Positions 25,147-34,717 of a stretch of DNA of 64,000 nucleotides are shown here, piece by piece; the stretch's first letter is position 1; every line of letters begins with the position of its first letter. The position numbers were made by a program, and so were the translations under genes. Origin of the DNA: Streptomyces thermolilacinus SPC6 (GTDB lineage: Bacteria; Actinomycetota; Actinomycetes; Streptomycetales; Streptomycetaceae). The stretch spans positions 4,479,001-4,543,000 of the forward strand of contig NZ_ASHX02000001.1 in assembly GCF_000478605.2 (NCBI RefSeq), written 5' to 3'. Below the pieces are notes generated by a model, which did not search any database, was not told where the DNA came from, and was given only the letters and a program-made list of their open reading frames with translations.

Positions 25147-26583
25147 ATGACCACCTTCGTGGACCGCGTCGAGCTGCACGTCGCCGCGGGTAACGGAGGC
25201 CACGGCTGTGCCTCCGTCCACCGGGAGAAGTTCAAGCCGCTCGGCGGCCCCGACGGCGGCAACGGAGGGCGCGGCGGCGATGTGATCCTCGTCGTCGACC
25301 AGTCCGTGACCACGCTGCTCGAGTACCACCACTCCCCGCACCGCAAGGCCACCAACGGCAAGCCCGGCGAGGGCGGCAACCGCTCCGGCAAGGACGGCCA
25401 GGACCTGGTCCTCCCGGTGCCGGACGGCACGGTCGTCCTCGACCGGAACGGCGAGGTCCTCGCGGACCTGGTCGGCCACGGCACCCGGTACGTGGCGGCG
25501 CAGGGCGGCCGCGGCGGCCTCGGCAACGCCGCGCTGGCCTCGGCCCGCCGCAAGGCGCCCGGCTTCGCGCTGCTCGGCGAGCCCGGGGACGTACAGGACA
25601 TCGTCCTGGAGCTGAAGACCGTCGCCGACGTGGCGCTGGTCGGCTACCCCAGCGCCGGCAAGTCCTCGCTGATCTCCGTGCTGTCCGCCGCCAAGCCCAA
25701 GATCGCGGACTACCCGTTCACCACCCTCGTGCCGAACCTCGGCGTCGTCACCGCCGGCTCGACCGTCTACACGATCGCCGACGTGCCCGGCCTCATCCCC
25801 GGCGCCAGCCAGGGCAGGGGCCTCGGTCTGGAGTTCCTGCGCCACGTCGAGCGGTGCAGCGTCCTCGTGCACGTGCTGGACACGGCCACCCTGGAGTCGG
25901 AGCGCGACCCGGTGTCCGACCTGGACATCATCGAGGAGGAGCTGCGCCAGTACGGCGGGCTCGACGACCGGCCCCGCGTGGTCGTCCTCAACAAGACCGA
26001 CATCCCGGACGGCAAGGACCTCGCCGACATGGTCCGCCCCGACCTGGAGGCACGCGGCTACCGCGTCTTCGAGGTGTCGGCCGTCGCCCACCTGGGCCTG
26101 AAGGAGCTGTCCTTCGCGCTCGCGGAGATCGTCGCCAAGGCGCGCGCCGCGAAGCCGAAGGAGGAGGCGACCCGGATCGTCATCCGCCCGAAGGCCGTGG
26201 ACGACGCGGGCTTCACCGTCACGCGCGAGGAGGACGGGCTGTACCGGGTGCGCGGCGAGAAGCCGGAGCGCTGGGTCCGCCAGACCGACTTCAACAACGA
26301 CGAGGCCGTCGGCTACCTCGCCGACCGCCTCAACCGCCTCGGTGTCGAGGAGGAGCTGATGAAGGCCGGTGCCCGTGCGGGCGACGGCGTCGCCATCGGC
26401 TCCGAGGACAACGCGGTCGTCTTCGACTGGGAGCCCACCATGATGGCGGGCGCCGAGATGCTCGGCCGCCGTGGCGAGGACCACCGTCTGGAGGCCCCGC
26501 GCCCCGCCGCCCAGCGCCGCAAGGACCGCCAGGCGGAGCGGGACGAGGCCGAGCGCGAGTACGACGAGTTCAACCCCTTCTGA
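25147..26583 (+). CDS. obg: Obg/CgtA GTPase
   Basis: 478 residues. Acts in 50S subunit assembly and, in Streptomyces, in control of differentiation. The glycine-rich Obg fold is at 1-160 (DGGNGGRGGDVILVVD, GKPGEGGNRSGKDGQDL); the G domain follows with P-loop GYPSAGKSSLIS, switch-1 YPFTTLVPNLG, DVPGLIPGA, NKTD and the SAV motif; the C-terminal OCT domain (about 345-425) has VTREEDGLYRVRGEKPERWV. A short acidic tail ends EREYDEFNPF. ATG start with GGAGG 6-10 nt upstream. Lies after rplU-rpmA as in nearly all actinomycetes. Confidence 0.97.
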   Translation: MTTFVDRVELHVAAGNGGHGCASVHREKFKPLGGPDGGNGGRGGDVILVVDQSVTTLLEYHHSPHRKATNGKPGEGGNRSGKDGQDLVLPVPDGTVVLDRNGEVLADLVGHGTRYVAAQGGRGGLGNAALASARRKAPGFALLGEPGDVQDIVLELKTVADVALVGYPSAGKSSLISVLSAAKPKIADYPFTTLVPNLGVVTAGSTVYTIADVPGLIPGASQGRGLGLEFLRHVERCSVLVHVLDTATLESERDPVSDLDIIEEELRQYGGLDDRPRVVVLNKTDIPDGKDLADMVRPDLEARGYRVFEVSAVAHLGLKELSFALAEIVAKARAAKPKEEATRIVIRPKAVDDAGFTVTREEDGLYRVRGEKPERWVRQTDFNNDEAVGYLADRLNRLGVEEELMKAGARAGDGVAIGSEDNAVVFDWEPTMMAGAEMLGRRGEDHRLEAPRPAAQRRKDRQAERDEAEREYDEFNPF

Positions 26584-26589
26584 GAGGAG

Positions 26590-26614
26590 GGCTTCTGATC
26601 CTTCGTCAGAAGCC
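26590..26614 (+). terminator. obg terminator
   Basis: Nine-base-pair stem GGCTTCTGA/TCAGAAGCC with a 7-nt loop, 7 nt after the obg stop. Confidence 0.6.
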
Positions 26615-26858
26615 GTCCGCTGGAAGGGACATCGGCGGGGTCGCCTGAGGGTGGCCCCGCCGCTCGCGTATGCCCCGCCCTTCGCGTATGCCGGCGTCCC
26701 GCGCGCCGCCCGGTGCCGGGGCGGTCACCGCCCGACGCGCGCCGCCCGGCCCCGGGCCGGAGAATGGGCTCTGGCCTGCACAACCTTTCCCATACCGGCA
26801 CCGTCTAGCATTCCGGGCGCCCATGCGGTGCGCCCGCAGGCACACACATGGGGCACCG

Positions 26859-29138
26859 GTGAAGATCTCTTTCCTCATCCACACCGTCTACGGCATCGGC
26901 GGCACCATCCGCACCACGCTCAACCTCGCCGAGGCGCTCGCGGAACGGCACGAGGTCGAGATCGTCTCCGTCTTCCGGCACCGGGACATCCCGCTCTTCA
27001 CGATCGACCCGCGCATCACCGTCGTGCCCCTGGTCGACACCCGCCCCAAGTCCCCGACCTGCGAGAAGGACCACCCCGACCAGCTCACCCCGGCCGAGTT
27101 CTTCCCCCGCGCCGAGGCACGGTACAAGGAGTACAGCAGGCTCACCGACGAGCGGGTCCGCGCCCACTACGCGCGCTCCGACGCCGACGTGGTGATCGGC
27201 ACCCGCCCCGGGCTGGTCGCGTACGTCGCGCGGTTCGCGCCCGAGGAAGCGGTGCTCATCGGCCAGGAGCACATGACGCACAACCACCACAAGCCCGCCC
27301 TGCGCGAGGAGCTGCGGCCCCACCTCGAAGCGCTCGACGCCTTCGTGACCGTCTCCGAGGGCGACGCGGCCGTGTGGCGCGAGCGGATGGACCTGCCGGT
27401 CACCCGGGTGCTGTGCATACCGAACAGCGTCCCCGAGCCCATGGTCGCCCCGTCCGACCAGTCCGGCACGACCGTCGTCGCCGCCGGGCGGCTCTCCCCG
27501 GAGAAGCGGTACGACGTGCTGATCCGGGCCTTCGCCAAGGTCGTCGCCGTACGGCCCGAGTGGACGCTGCGCATCTGCGGCTGGGGCACCGAGCGCGACA
27601 AGCTGCGGCGCCACATCGAGACCCTCGGCCTCCACAACCACGTCTTCCTCATGGGCCCCCGCTCGCCCATCGAGCCCGAGTGGGTCAAGGGCGCCATCGC
27701 CGCGTCCACGTCACGGCACGAGTCGTTCGGCATGACGCTCGTCGAGTCGATGCGCTGCGGCGTCCCCATGGTGAGCACCGACTGCGACTACGGCCCCCGC
27801 GAGATCATCAAGGACGGGGAGGACGGCCTGCTCGTCCCGGTCGGGGACGTGGACGCCGTGGCCGCCGCGCTGCTGCGGCTGATCGAGGACGAGGGGCTGC
27901 GCCGCCGCATGGGGGAGGCGGCCCTGCGCAACGCGCGCCGCTTCGACCCGTCGGTCGTCGCCGAGCGGTACGACGCCCTCTTCACGGAGCTGGGCGCGGG
28001 GACGCGGAGGCGGGGCGCGGCGGCCGGTGCCGGTACGGGGGCGGCTCCTGGGGCGGGGCCGGCTCCCGGTGCGGATGCGGTTGTGGATGCGGGCGCGGCG
28101 GCCGGTGCGCCTGCCGAAGCCGAGGGGCGTGTAGGTGCCGGGGCCGGGATACGGGGCCGGGGCGCCGCGTCCCTGAGCGGCGCGCCGACCGGGGGCGGTG
28201 CCCACAGCGCCGTACCGGACGTACAAGAGGAGTCTCCGCGCGAGCACCCGGCCGACGACGGCCACGAGGACGACGCGGGCTTCGCGCCCGTCGCGGACTG
28301 CGTCGCCGAGGCGGACGGCTCGCTCACCGTCACCCTGCTCGCCCCGCCCGCCGCGGCCGCCCACCACGACGCCCCGTGCCTCGTCGCCGTACTCCAGGGC
28401 CCGCAACCGGTCGAGCGGACGTACGCCTTCCGGCCCGACGGCACCCTCACCATCCCCGCGGGCGACGATCTGGCCGAGGGCAACTGGGAGTGCCACGTCG
28501 AGCACGCCGCCACCGGCGCCCGCGCCCCGCTCACCGCGCGCGCCGTGGACCAGCGCGGCTCGCTGCGCCCCGCCGACCGGATGGGCCCCGGCGACGGGGT
28601 GCGCCACCTCGTCCCGTACCGGCGCCCCCCGCGGCACCTGCTGGAGCTGCGCTCCTGGGTGCGGGCCGTGCACGCCGAGGCGGGCGACATCGGGCTCACC
28701 GACGACCACGCCACCCTGACCGGCCGCCTCCTCGGGCCCGTCACGGACCGGGCGGACCGGCCCGAGCTGGTCATGCGCCGGTACGACAGCCACGAGGAGG
28801 CCGCCGTCCCCGGGACCTGGCTGCCCGGCGACCGCTTCCGGATCGCGCTGCCCTGGGGGGAGCTGGCCGGTCGGCGCCGCCGCGAGCAGGACACCTGGGC
28901 GCTGTGGCTGCGGTACGCCCCCGACCGGCCGCCGGTGAAGGTCGCCAGGCTGCTGGACGACGTGGTCGCCAAGGCGGACGTCTTCGCGTACCGGCCCGTA
29001 CGGCGCCACAAGCGGCGGCCCCTGCTGCTGGCGCGCCGCCTCGTGCGCAAGGTGCGGCGGCAGCCCCAGCTGATGGTCGAGCTCACGCTCCGCCACGACG
29101 GGCACAACGCCCTGTACGTCCGGGTCACCGACGCATGA
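26859..29138 (+). CDS. GT4 glycosyltransferase with long linker and C-terminal domain
   Basis: 759 residues. Residues 1-375 are a GT4 enzyme: KISFLIHTVYGIGGTIRTTL (acceptor loop), ASTSRHESFGMTLVESMRCG (donor ExFG..xE) and the C-terminal helix. Residues about 385-470 are Gly/Ala/Pro-rich with little predicted structure. Residues about 480-759 form a beta-rich domain (SLTVTLLAP, LTVTIPAGDDL-like strands) ending in a basic segment RHKRRPLLLARRLVRKVRRQ, of the kind attached to teichoic-acid-type polymerases in actinomycetes. Start GTG 26859 with GGGG upstream; the frame is open earlier but has no signal. The next genes (CDP-polyol synthesis and glycerophosphotransfer) suggest a role in a wall teichoic-acid-like polymer. 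No membrane segment is seen. Confidence 0.8.
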   Translation: MKISFLIHTVYGIGGTIRTTLNLAEALAERHEVEIVSVFRHRDIPLFTIDPRITVVPLVDTRPKSPTCEKDHPDQLTPAEFFPRAEARYKEYSRLTDERVRAHYARSDADVVIGTRPGLVAYVARFAPEEAVLIGQEHMTHNHHKPALREELRPHLEALDAFVTVSEGDAAVWRERMDLPVTRVLCIPNSVPEPMVAPSDQSGTTVVAAGRLSPEKRYDVLIRAFAKVVAVRPEWTLRICGWGTERDKLRRHIETLGLHNHVFLMGPRSPIEPEWVKGAIAASTSRHESFGMTLVESMRCGVPMVSTDCDYGPREIIKDGEDGLLVPVGDVDAVAAALLRLIEDEGLRRRMGEAALRNARRFDPSVVAERYDALFTELGAGTRRRGAAAGAGTGAAPGAGPAPGADAVVDAGAAAGAPAEAEGRVGAGAGIRGRGAASLSGAPTGGGAHSAVPDVQEESPREHPADDGHEDDAGFAPVADCVAEADGSLTVTLLAPPAAAAHHDAPCLVAVLQGPQPVERTYAFRPDGTLTIPAGDDLAEGNWECHVEHAATGARAPLTARAVDQRGSLRPADRMGPGDGVRHLVPYRRPPRHLLELRSWVRAVHAEAGDIGLTDDHATLTGRLLGPVTDRADRPELVMRRYDSHEEAAVPGTWLPGDRFRIALPWGELAGRRRREQDTWALWLRYAPDRPPVKVARLLDDVVAKADVFAYRPVRRHKRRPLLLARRLVRKVRRQPQLMVELTLRHDGHNALYVRVTDA

Positions 29139-29451
29139 CGCCCCCGGCGCCGCGCCGCGCCCCGGGTCCGCTCCCCGCGGCGTGCGGTCCGACGCGCGGG
29201 CCGGCAGGTGAGGGAGTGGTCGCGGTCCGTACACCCCCCGCTCGCGCCGGGAGCACAGGATCTCCCGAACCGCCGGATCATGTGCTCTCCGTCACGACAG
29301 CGTCTCGTTCCGGCCCCGCCAACGAGGCTGGCCACACGGTGAACTGCCGGTGTCCGGCAAGCTTCCGCCCCCTTCGTCCCGCCTTGCGAGACGGTAACGG
29401 AGGGTGCGACCATCAGCCCGTCCCCGAGCCATAGCAAGGTAGGTCGTCCCT
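29139..29451 (+). other. Intergenic region, no gene found
   Basis: 313 bp between two wall-polymer genes. No supported gene. It should hold the promoter of the cytidylyltransferase gene; GGAACGG... and AAGGTAGG near the 3' end include the ribosome site, but no -35/-10 pair is convincing. Confidence 0.4.
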
Positions 29452-30963
29452 GTGTCTGCGCCTCCGTCCGCGCCTCGTGAAGCCAAGACCCGCACCACCG
29501 CAGTCGTCCTCGCGGGGGGCACCGGCCAGCGTGTGGGGCTCGCGATCCCGAAGCAGCTGCTGAAGATCGCGGGCAAGGCGGTCATCGAGCACACGCTCAC
29601 GATCTTCGAACAGGCGGACTGCGTCGACGACGTGATCGTGCTGATGGCGCCGGGTTTCGTGGCCGACGTCGAGAAGATCGTCGCCAAGGCGGGACTGGCC
29701 AAGGTCACCCGGATCATCGAGGGCGGCGCCACCCGCAACGAGACCACCGAGCGCGCCATCCGCGCCCTCGGCGAGGGCCTCGCCGACGGCGAGGACCTCA
29801 ACGTCCTCTTCCACGACGCCGTACGCCCCCTGCTGTCACAGCGCGTGATCAAGGACTGTGTGGCCGCCCTCGACCGCTTCCAGGCCGTCGACGTCGCCAT
29901 CCCGTCCGCCGACACGATCATCGTGACGCGCACGCACGGTGAGGACGGCGAGTTCATCACGGACGTCCCGGACCGCTCCCGGCTGCGCCGCGGCCAGACC
30001 CCGCAGGCGTTCAAGCTGTCCACGATCCGCCGGGCGTACGAGATCGCCGCGGGCGACCCCAACTTCCAGGCCACCGACGACTGCTCCGTCGTGCTCCGCT
30101 ACCTGCCCGACGTGCCGATCCACGTCGTGCCCGGCGACGAGTACAACATGAAGGTGACGCAGCCCGTCGACGTCTTCATCGCCGACAAGCTGTTCCAGCT
30201 CGCCTCCACCGCCGCCCCCGCCCAGGCCGACGAGGACGCGTACCGCGAGCTCCTCTCCGGCCGGACCCTCGTCGTCTTCGGCGGCTCGTACGGCATCGGC
30301 GCCGACATCGCCGCCCTCGCCGAGCGGTACGGCGCCCACGTCTACGCCCTCGGCCGCTCCACGACCGGCACCCACGTCGAGAACCCGCAGCACGTCGAGG
30401 ATGCGCTCGCCAAGGCGTACGCCGAGACGGGCCGCGTCGACTACGTCATCAACACGGCCGGCGTGCTGCGCATCGGCAAGCTCGCCGAAACCGACAACGC
30501 CACCATTCAGGAAGCCCTGAACGTCAATTACCTGGCGCCGGTGCAGATCGCGCGTGCCTCCTACAAGTACCTCGTGGAGACCAAGGGGCAGCTTCTCCTC
30601 TACACCTCCTCCAGCTACACCCGCGGCCGCGCCGAGTACAGCCTCTATTCGTCCACCAAGGCCGCCATGGTGAATCTCACGCAGGCCCTCGCCGACGAAT
30701 GGGCGGCCGACGGAATCCGGGTGAACTGCGTCAATCCGGAGCGGACGGCGACCCCGATGCGCACCAAGGCGTTCGGCCAGGAGCCCGCCGGTACGCTGCT
30801 CTCCTCCGAGGCCGTCGCCCGCACCTCCCTGGACGTCCTCCTCTCCGAACTGACCGGCCACGTCATCGACGTACGGCAGCAGGACCCGACCCGCGCGGCG
30901 GGCGAGGCATCCGGATTCGAGCAGGCACTGGCGGCCGTCCTGGACCGCCAGGAAGATGTGTAA
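29452..30963 (+). CDS. Bifunctional CDP-polyol synthase: cytidylyltransferase + SDR
   Basis: 503 residues. N-terminal half (1-255) is an IspD/TarI-type cytidylyltransferase: VVLAGGTGQRVGLAIPKQLL (CTP loop), HDAVRPLLS, RRGQTPQAFKL, ATDDCSVV and a final KVTQPVD. C-terminal half (about 268-503) is a short-chain dehydrogenase: GGSYGIGADIA (NAD(P) loop, about 275), NTAG, the Ser in YTSSSYT and the catalytic Tyr399-x3-Lys403 (YSSTK). The same fusion is known from Haemophilus Bcs1/Acs1, which reduces ribulose 5-phosphate to ribitol 5-phosphate and makes CDP-ribitol. So CDP-ribitol or a related CDP-polyol is the likely product. GTG start with AAGGTAGG upstream. The glycerophosphotransferase gene follows. 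Confidence 0.82.
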   Translation: MSAPPSAPREAKTRTTAVVLAGGTGQRVGLAIPKQLLKIAGKAVIEHTLTIFEQADCVDDVIVLMAPGFVADVEKIVAKAGLAKVTRIIEGGATRNETTERAIRALGEGLADGEDLNVLFHDAVRPLLSQRVIKDCVAALDRFQAVDVAIPSADTIIVTRTHGEDGEFITDVPDRSRLRRGQTPQAFKLSTIRRAYEIAAGDPNFQATDDCSVVLRYLPDVPIHVVPGDEYNMKVTQPVDVFIADKLFQLASTAAPAQADEDAYRELLSGRTLVVFGGSYGIGADIAALAERYGAHVYALGRSTTGTHVENPQHVEDALAKAYAETGRVDYVINTAGVLRIGKLAETDNATIQEALNVNYLAPVQIARASYKYLVETKGQLLLYTSSSYTRGRAEYSLYSSTKAAMVNLTQALADEWAADGIRVNCVNPERTATPMRTKAFGQEPAGTLLSSEAVARTSLDVLLSELTGHVIDVRQQDPTRAAGEASGFEQALAAVLDRQEDV

Positions 30964-30984
30964 TACTCGCAGGATGTGAATTCC

Positions 30985-31026
30985 CGGGCCCCTGCATCAG
31001 CGAGCATTCGCGAATGCGGGGGCCCG
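30985..31026 (+). terminator. Hairpin between CDP-polyol synthase and transferase genes
   Basis: Thirteen-base-pair stem (30985-30997 with 31014-31026, one G-U) enclosing the palindrome around GCATTCGCGAATGC; a smaller stem follows (GTGAAG/CTTCAC, 31031-31048). May terminate or attenuate before the downstream gene. Confidence 0.5.
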
Positions 31027-31102
31027 CTCGGTGAAGCCCCACCTTCACGGAGCCAAAAAGCCTTGTGAAACAACCGGCATCCCCGTCTGGAGCAGGTTCT
31101 AC

Positions 31103-33253
31103 GTGATTTCGACCGTCATTCGACTGGCCCGAGTGGGCAGCGGGTCGGAGCTGGCCGCGGCAGTCCTTATGGGACTCGGATTCCCGTGCGTCATGCTCGC
31201 CGCGCTGATCCCGGACATCTGGCTGTTCGCGGGCGCCGGCGCCGTCACCTACGCCGCCGACTGGTACCTGCACCAGAAGAAGAGCTATCTGGTCAACCGC
31301 CTCAACAAGGTCCGCGCCGGGCTGCCGATCCGCTTCCTGCTGCGCCAGCTGCTGCTGATCCTGCTCCTCGCCCGCGAGGGCCTCGCCGACCAGCCGGTGT
31401 TCTACGCGACGGTCGCCTGCTTCCTGCTCTTCTACGGACTCCAGGCCCCGCACGGCGCGCTCGCCACCTTCATCCGGCTCCGCCGCACCATGCCGGTCGT
31501 CACCCGCAACGTGGACCTGCACGGCGTGCGCATCCCCGACGCCCCGCCGCGCGCCCTGCTCCACCGCGCGGGCGAGAAGATGCTCCACCTCGACCTGCCC
31601 GCCGTCGCGGGCATCGTCGCCGCCGCCGTCACCGGCCGTGCCGTCCTCGCCTACGCGGGCGCCGCCACCACCCTGGCCCTCGGCGCGCTCTACATCCTGC
31701 TGCTCGTCCCGCACGCGCGCCGCAAGCGCCGCGTCCCGGGCGCGGGCGCCGTCCTCAAGGCCGTCGACACCTGGCTGCGCGAGTACCAGCCGACCGCCGC
31801 GCTGTACTTCTCCGGCTCCGACGACGCGGCGTACCAGGTCAACATGTGGCTCGACACCATGGAGCAGGTGGACGGCCGCCCGATCATCATCATGCGCGAG
31901 CGGAACCTCGTCCCGAAGCTGGGCGACACCGCCGTACCCGTCCTGTGCATCCCCGGCGGCCAGCACATGATGGCCCGCGACTGGTCCACGCTCCGCGTCA
32001 CGCTCTACCCCGCCAACGTCGGCAAGAACATCCACATGCTGCGCGTGCCCACCTGCAAGCACGTCTTCATCGGCCACGGCGACAGCGACAAGCTCGCCAG
32101 TGTCAACCCGTTCTCCAAGGTGTACGACGAGGTGTGGACCGCGGGCCAGGCCGGCCGCGACCGGTACGCCCTCGCCGACGTCGGCGTCCGCGACGAGGAC
32201 ATCGTGGAGGTCGGCCGCCCCCAGCTCGCCCCCATACAGCGCTGGACGGGCACGCCCAAGAACCCCATCCCGACCATCCTGTACGCCCCCACCTGGGAGG
32301 GCTGGGACGGCAACCCGGGCAACACCTCGCTGCTCCTCGCGGGCGAGAACATCGTCCGACGCCTGCTGGACGCGCCGGACCCGGTCCGCGTCATCTACAA
32401 GCCGCACCCGTTCACGGGCCTGGTCAACAAGAAGGCCAAGGCCGTCGACGAGCGCATCCGCGCCATGGTCGCCGAGGCCGCCGCGCGCCGCGCCGCCGAC
32501 CCGCGCTGGGTCCGCGAGGCCGCCGCCGCGCAGGCCGGCCACGCCGCCGCCCGCGCCGAACTGACCCGTATCGAGGCCCGCCTCGCCGAGCTTGCCAGCC
32601 CCGGCCGCAAGGGCACCGACGAGGCCGAAACCTCCCGCGTCTCCCTCGCCGACCCGCACCGCCTCGCCGAGGTCAAGCGGCTGCGCGCCGAGTGGGACGA
32701 CGCCTACTGGCGCTCGTTCGGCTGGTGGGAGCACCGCGTCGTCACCGGCGCCCAGCCCCATCTGTACGACTGCTTCAACGAGTCGGACGGCATGGTCTCG
32801 GACATCTCCAGCGTCGTCTCCGACTTCATCGCCAGCGGCAAGCCCTACGCGGTGACCGACTCCGCCGACATCGGCGCCGACGAGTTCCGGCGGCAGAACA
32901 CCGCCGTCCGCGCCGCGGTCGTGCTGTCCAACAGCGCCGCGGAACTGGACGAACTGCTCGCCGCCGTCGCCGACCCGGCCGCCGACCACATGGCGGAGGA
33001 GCGGCGCGCCCTCAAGCGGTACCTGCTCGGCCCCGACGAGCCCACCTCCATGGAGCGGTTCAACGTCGCCGTACGCGCGCTGACCGCCAGGGCCGAGGCG
33101 CGCAACGAGGGCGTCGCGCAGCGGCTGGCCGGACAGTCGATCGGTGAGCTGGACCGCGAGGACGGCGCCGCGCCGCTGGGCGTCGGCGACGACAGCCCGG
33201 AGGCCGTGGCGGAGGAGAACGGCGCCGCCGCCGAGCCGACGGCCGTGGGGTGA
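31103..33253 (+). CDS. CDP-glycerol/ribitol glycerophosphotransferase family (TagB-like)
   Basis: 716 residues. N-terminal third has membrane helices (about 14-45, 70-115 and 165-195); residues about 225-660 form a GT-B enzyme of the poly(glycerol-phosphate) polymerase family, with GHGDSDK, ILYAPTWEGWDG, VIYKPHPFTG and MVSDISSVVSDFIASGKPYAV (the SDxSS donor site). It would transfer polyol-phosphate units from a CDP-donor to a growing teichoic-acid-type chain at the membrane. A charged helical insert lies at about 455-535. The start is a choice: GTG 31031 is in frame but sits in stem-loops without a ribosome site; GTG 31103 has GGAG and CAGG upstream and gives VISTVIRLARVG as the N terminus. 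Gene before makes the presumed CDP-donor. Confidence 0.8.
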   Translation: MISTVIRLARVGSGSELAAAVLMGLGFPCVMLAALIPDIWLFAGAGAVTYAADWYLHQKKSYLVNRLNKVRAGLPIRFLLRQLLLILLLAREGLADQPVFYATVACFLLFYGLQAPHGALATFIRLRRTMPVVTRNVDLHGVRIPDAPPRALLHRAGEKMLHLDLPAVAGIVAAAVTGRAVLAYAGAATTLALGALYILLLVPHARRKRRVPGAGAVLKAVDTWLREYQPTAALYFSGSDDAAYQVNMWLDTMEQVDGRPIIIMRERNLVPKLGDTAVPVLCIPGGQHMMARDWSTLRVTLYPANVGKNIHMLRVPTCKHVFIGHGDSDKLASVNPFSKVYDEVWTAGQAGRDRYALADVGVRDEDIVEVGRPQLAPIQRWTGTPKNPIPTILYAPTWEGWDGNPGNTSLLLAGENIVRRLLDAPDPVRVIYKPHPFTGLVNKKAKAVDERIRAMVAEAAARRAADPRWVREAAAAQAGHAAARAELTRIEARLAELASPGRKGTDEAETSRVSLADPHRLAEVKRLRAEWDDAYWRSFGWWEHRVVTGAQPHLYDCFNESDGMVSDISSVVSDFIASGKPYAVTDSADIGADEFRRQNTAVRAAVVLSNSAAELDELLAAVADPAADHMAEERRALKRYLLGPDEPTSMERFNVAVRALTARAEARNEGVAQRLAGQSIGELDREDGAAPLGVGDDSPEAVAEENGAAAEPTAVG

Positions 33254-33446
33254 CCGCTGCGGCGGAGGGCTGACCGCTGGGGCGGTGGCCCGACCGGCTG
33301 CCCCTCCGCAGGTGGCCGGACGGCCCGTACCCGCCCTTCCCGGGGCGCGTACGGGCCGTTTGGCGCCACCGGACCGACCGGCTCCGGGACTGTCCAAAAA
33401 CCTGTCCACCGGGTGGAACGGCGCGCGCCCACCCGCCCCGCTGGCA

Positions 33447-33452
33447 TAGATT
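33447..33452 (+). promoter_or_regulatory. -10 element, leaderless proB
   Basis: TAGATT six bases before the proB GTG; no ribosome site lies between, so transcription should start at or next to the start codon. Confidence 0.55.
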
Positions 33453-33458
33453 CGCCAC

Positions 33459-34595
33459 GTGACACAGGCAAGGCAGTACGTGACGGAAGCCCGCAGGATC
33501 GTCGTCAAGGTCGGTTCGTCCTCCCTGACCACAGCGTCGGGCGGCCTCGACGCCGACCGCGTGGACGCGCTGGTGGACGTACTCGCCAAGGTCCGTGGCG
33601 CGGGCGACCGGGAGATCGTCCTCGTGTCGTCCGGCGCCATCGCCGCCGGTCTCGCGCCGCTCGGCCTCGACCGCCGCCCCAAGGACCTCGCCCGGCAGCA
33701 GGCCGCCGCCAGCGTCGGCCAGGGACTCCTCGTCGCCCGCTACACCGCGTCCTTCGCCCGCTACGGCGCACGGGTCGGCCAGATCCTCCTGACCAGCGAC
33801 GACATGAGCCGCCGCGCCCACTACCGCAACGCGTACCGGACGCTCGAACAGCTCCTCGCCATGGGCGCCATGCCGATCGTCAACGAGAACGACACGGTCG
33901 CCACGGACGAGATCCGCTTCGGCGACAACGACCGGCTCGCCGCCCTCGTCGCCCACCTCGTCCGCGCAGACCTGCTGGTGCTGCTGTCCGACGTGGACGG
34001 CCTCTACGACGGCGACCCCAGCCGCCCCGGCACGTCCCGCATCGAAGAGGTCCGCGGCCCCGAGGACCTCGCCGGCATCGAGATCGGCTCCGCGGGCAAG
34101 GCCGGGGTCGGCACCGGCGGCATGGTCACCAAGGTCGAGGCGGCCCGCATCGCCGCGGCCGCCGGAATCCCCGTCGTCCTCACCTCCGCCAGCCGCGCCG
34201 CCGACGCCCTCGCCGGGCGGGACACCGGCACCTACTTCCACCGCACCGGGCGCCGCTCCGCGGGCCGACTGCTGTGGCTCGCGCACGCCTCCGCCCCGCA
34301 GGGCGCCCTCACCCTCGACGAGGGGGCCGTACGGGCCGTCGTGCACGGACGGAAGTCGCTGCTGCCCGCCGGGATCGCCGCCGTCGAGGGCGAGTTCGGC
34401 GCCGGGGACCCGGTCGAGCTGCGCGACGGCCAGGGCCGCGCCGTCGCGCGCGGCCTCGTCAACTTCGACGCCAAGGAGATCCCGCAGCTCCTCGGCCGCT
34501 CCACCAAGGAGCTGGCGAGGGAGCTGGGACCGGCGTACGAGCGCGAAGTCGTACACAGGGACGATCTGGTCGTCCTGCACCCCTGGAACGGCTGA
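33459..34595 (+). CDS. proB: Glutamate 5-kinase
   Basis: 378 residues; phosphorylates glutamate to gamma-glutamyl phosphate, first step of proline synthesis in the cytoplasm. Amino-acid-kinase domain at 1-260: IVVKVGSSSLT, VSSGAIAAGL, NENDTVATDEIRFGDNDRLAALVA, LLSDVDGLYDGDP, GTGGMVTKVEAA. A C-terminal PUA domain follows (about 280-370: LTLDEGAVRAVVHGRKSLLPAGI). Proline feedback normally acts on the kinase domain. GTG start lacks a ribosome site but lies 6 nt after TAGATT, so translation is probably leaderless. proA lies about 1.1 kb downstream with one gene between. Confidence 0.97.
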   Translation: MTQARQYVTEARRIVVKVGSSSLTTASGGLDADRVDALVDVLAKVRGAGDREIVLVSSGAIAAGLAPLGLDRRPKDLARQQAAASVGQGLLVARYTASFARYGARVGQILLTSDDMSRRAHYRNAYRTLEQLLAMGAMPIVNENDTVATDEIRFGDNDRLAALVAHLVRADLLVLLSDVDGLYDGDPSRPGTSRIEEVRGPEDLAGIEIGSAGKAGVGTGGMVTKVEAARIAAAAGIPVVLTSASRAADALAGRDTGTYFHRTGRRSAGRLLWLAHASAPQGALTLDEGAVRAVVHGRKSLLPAGIAAVEGEFGAGDPVELRDGQGRAVARGLVNFDAKEIPQLLGRSTKELARELGPAYEREVVHRDDLVVLHPWNG

Positions 34596-34717
34596 AAGTC
34601 GGGTCAACCGCCGGGCACCTTCACCAAAACGCCCCCACGTCCCGCTCGGGACTGGTCAACTTTGTCCGGGGGGCAAGCGGGGTGACAGCACGACAACGCA
34701 TCAACAGGAGGCCGCCG

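Noticed and set aside
31031..31102. Earlier GTG start for the glycerophosphotransferase
   Set aside because: Sits in stem-loops and has no ribosome site; GTG 31103 has GGAG/CAGG at good distance.
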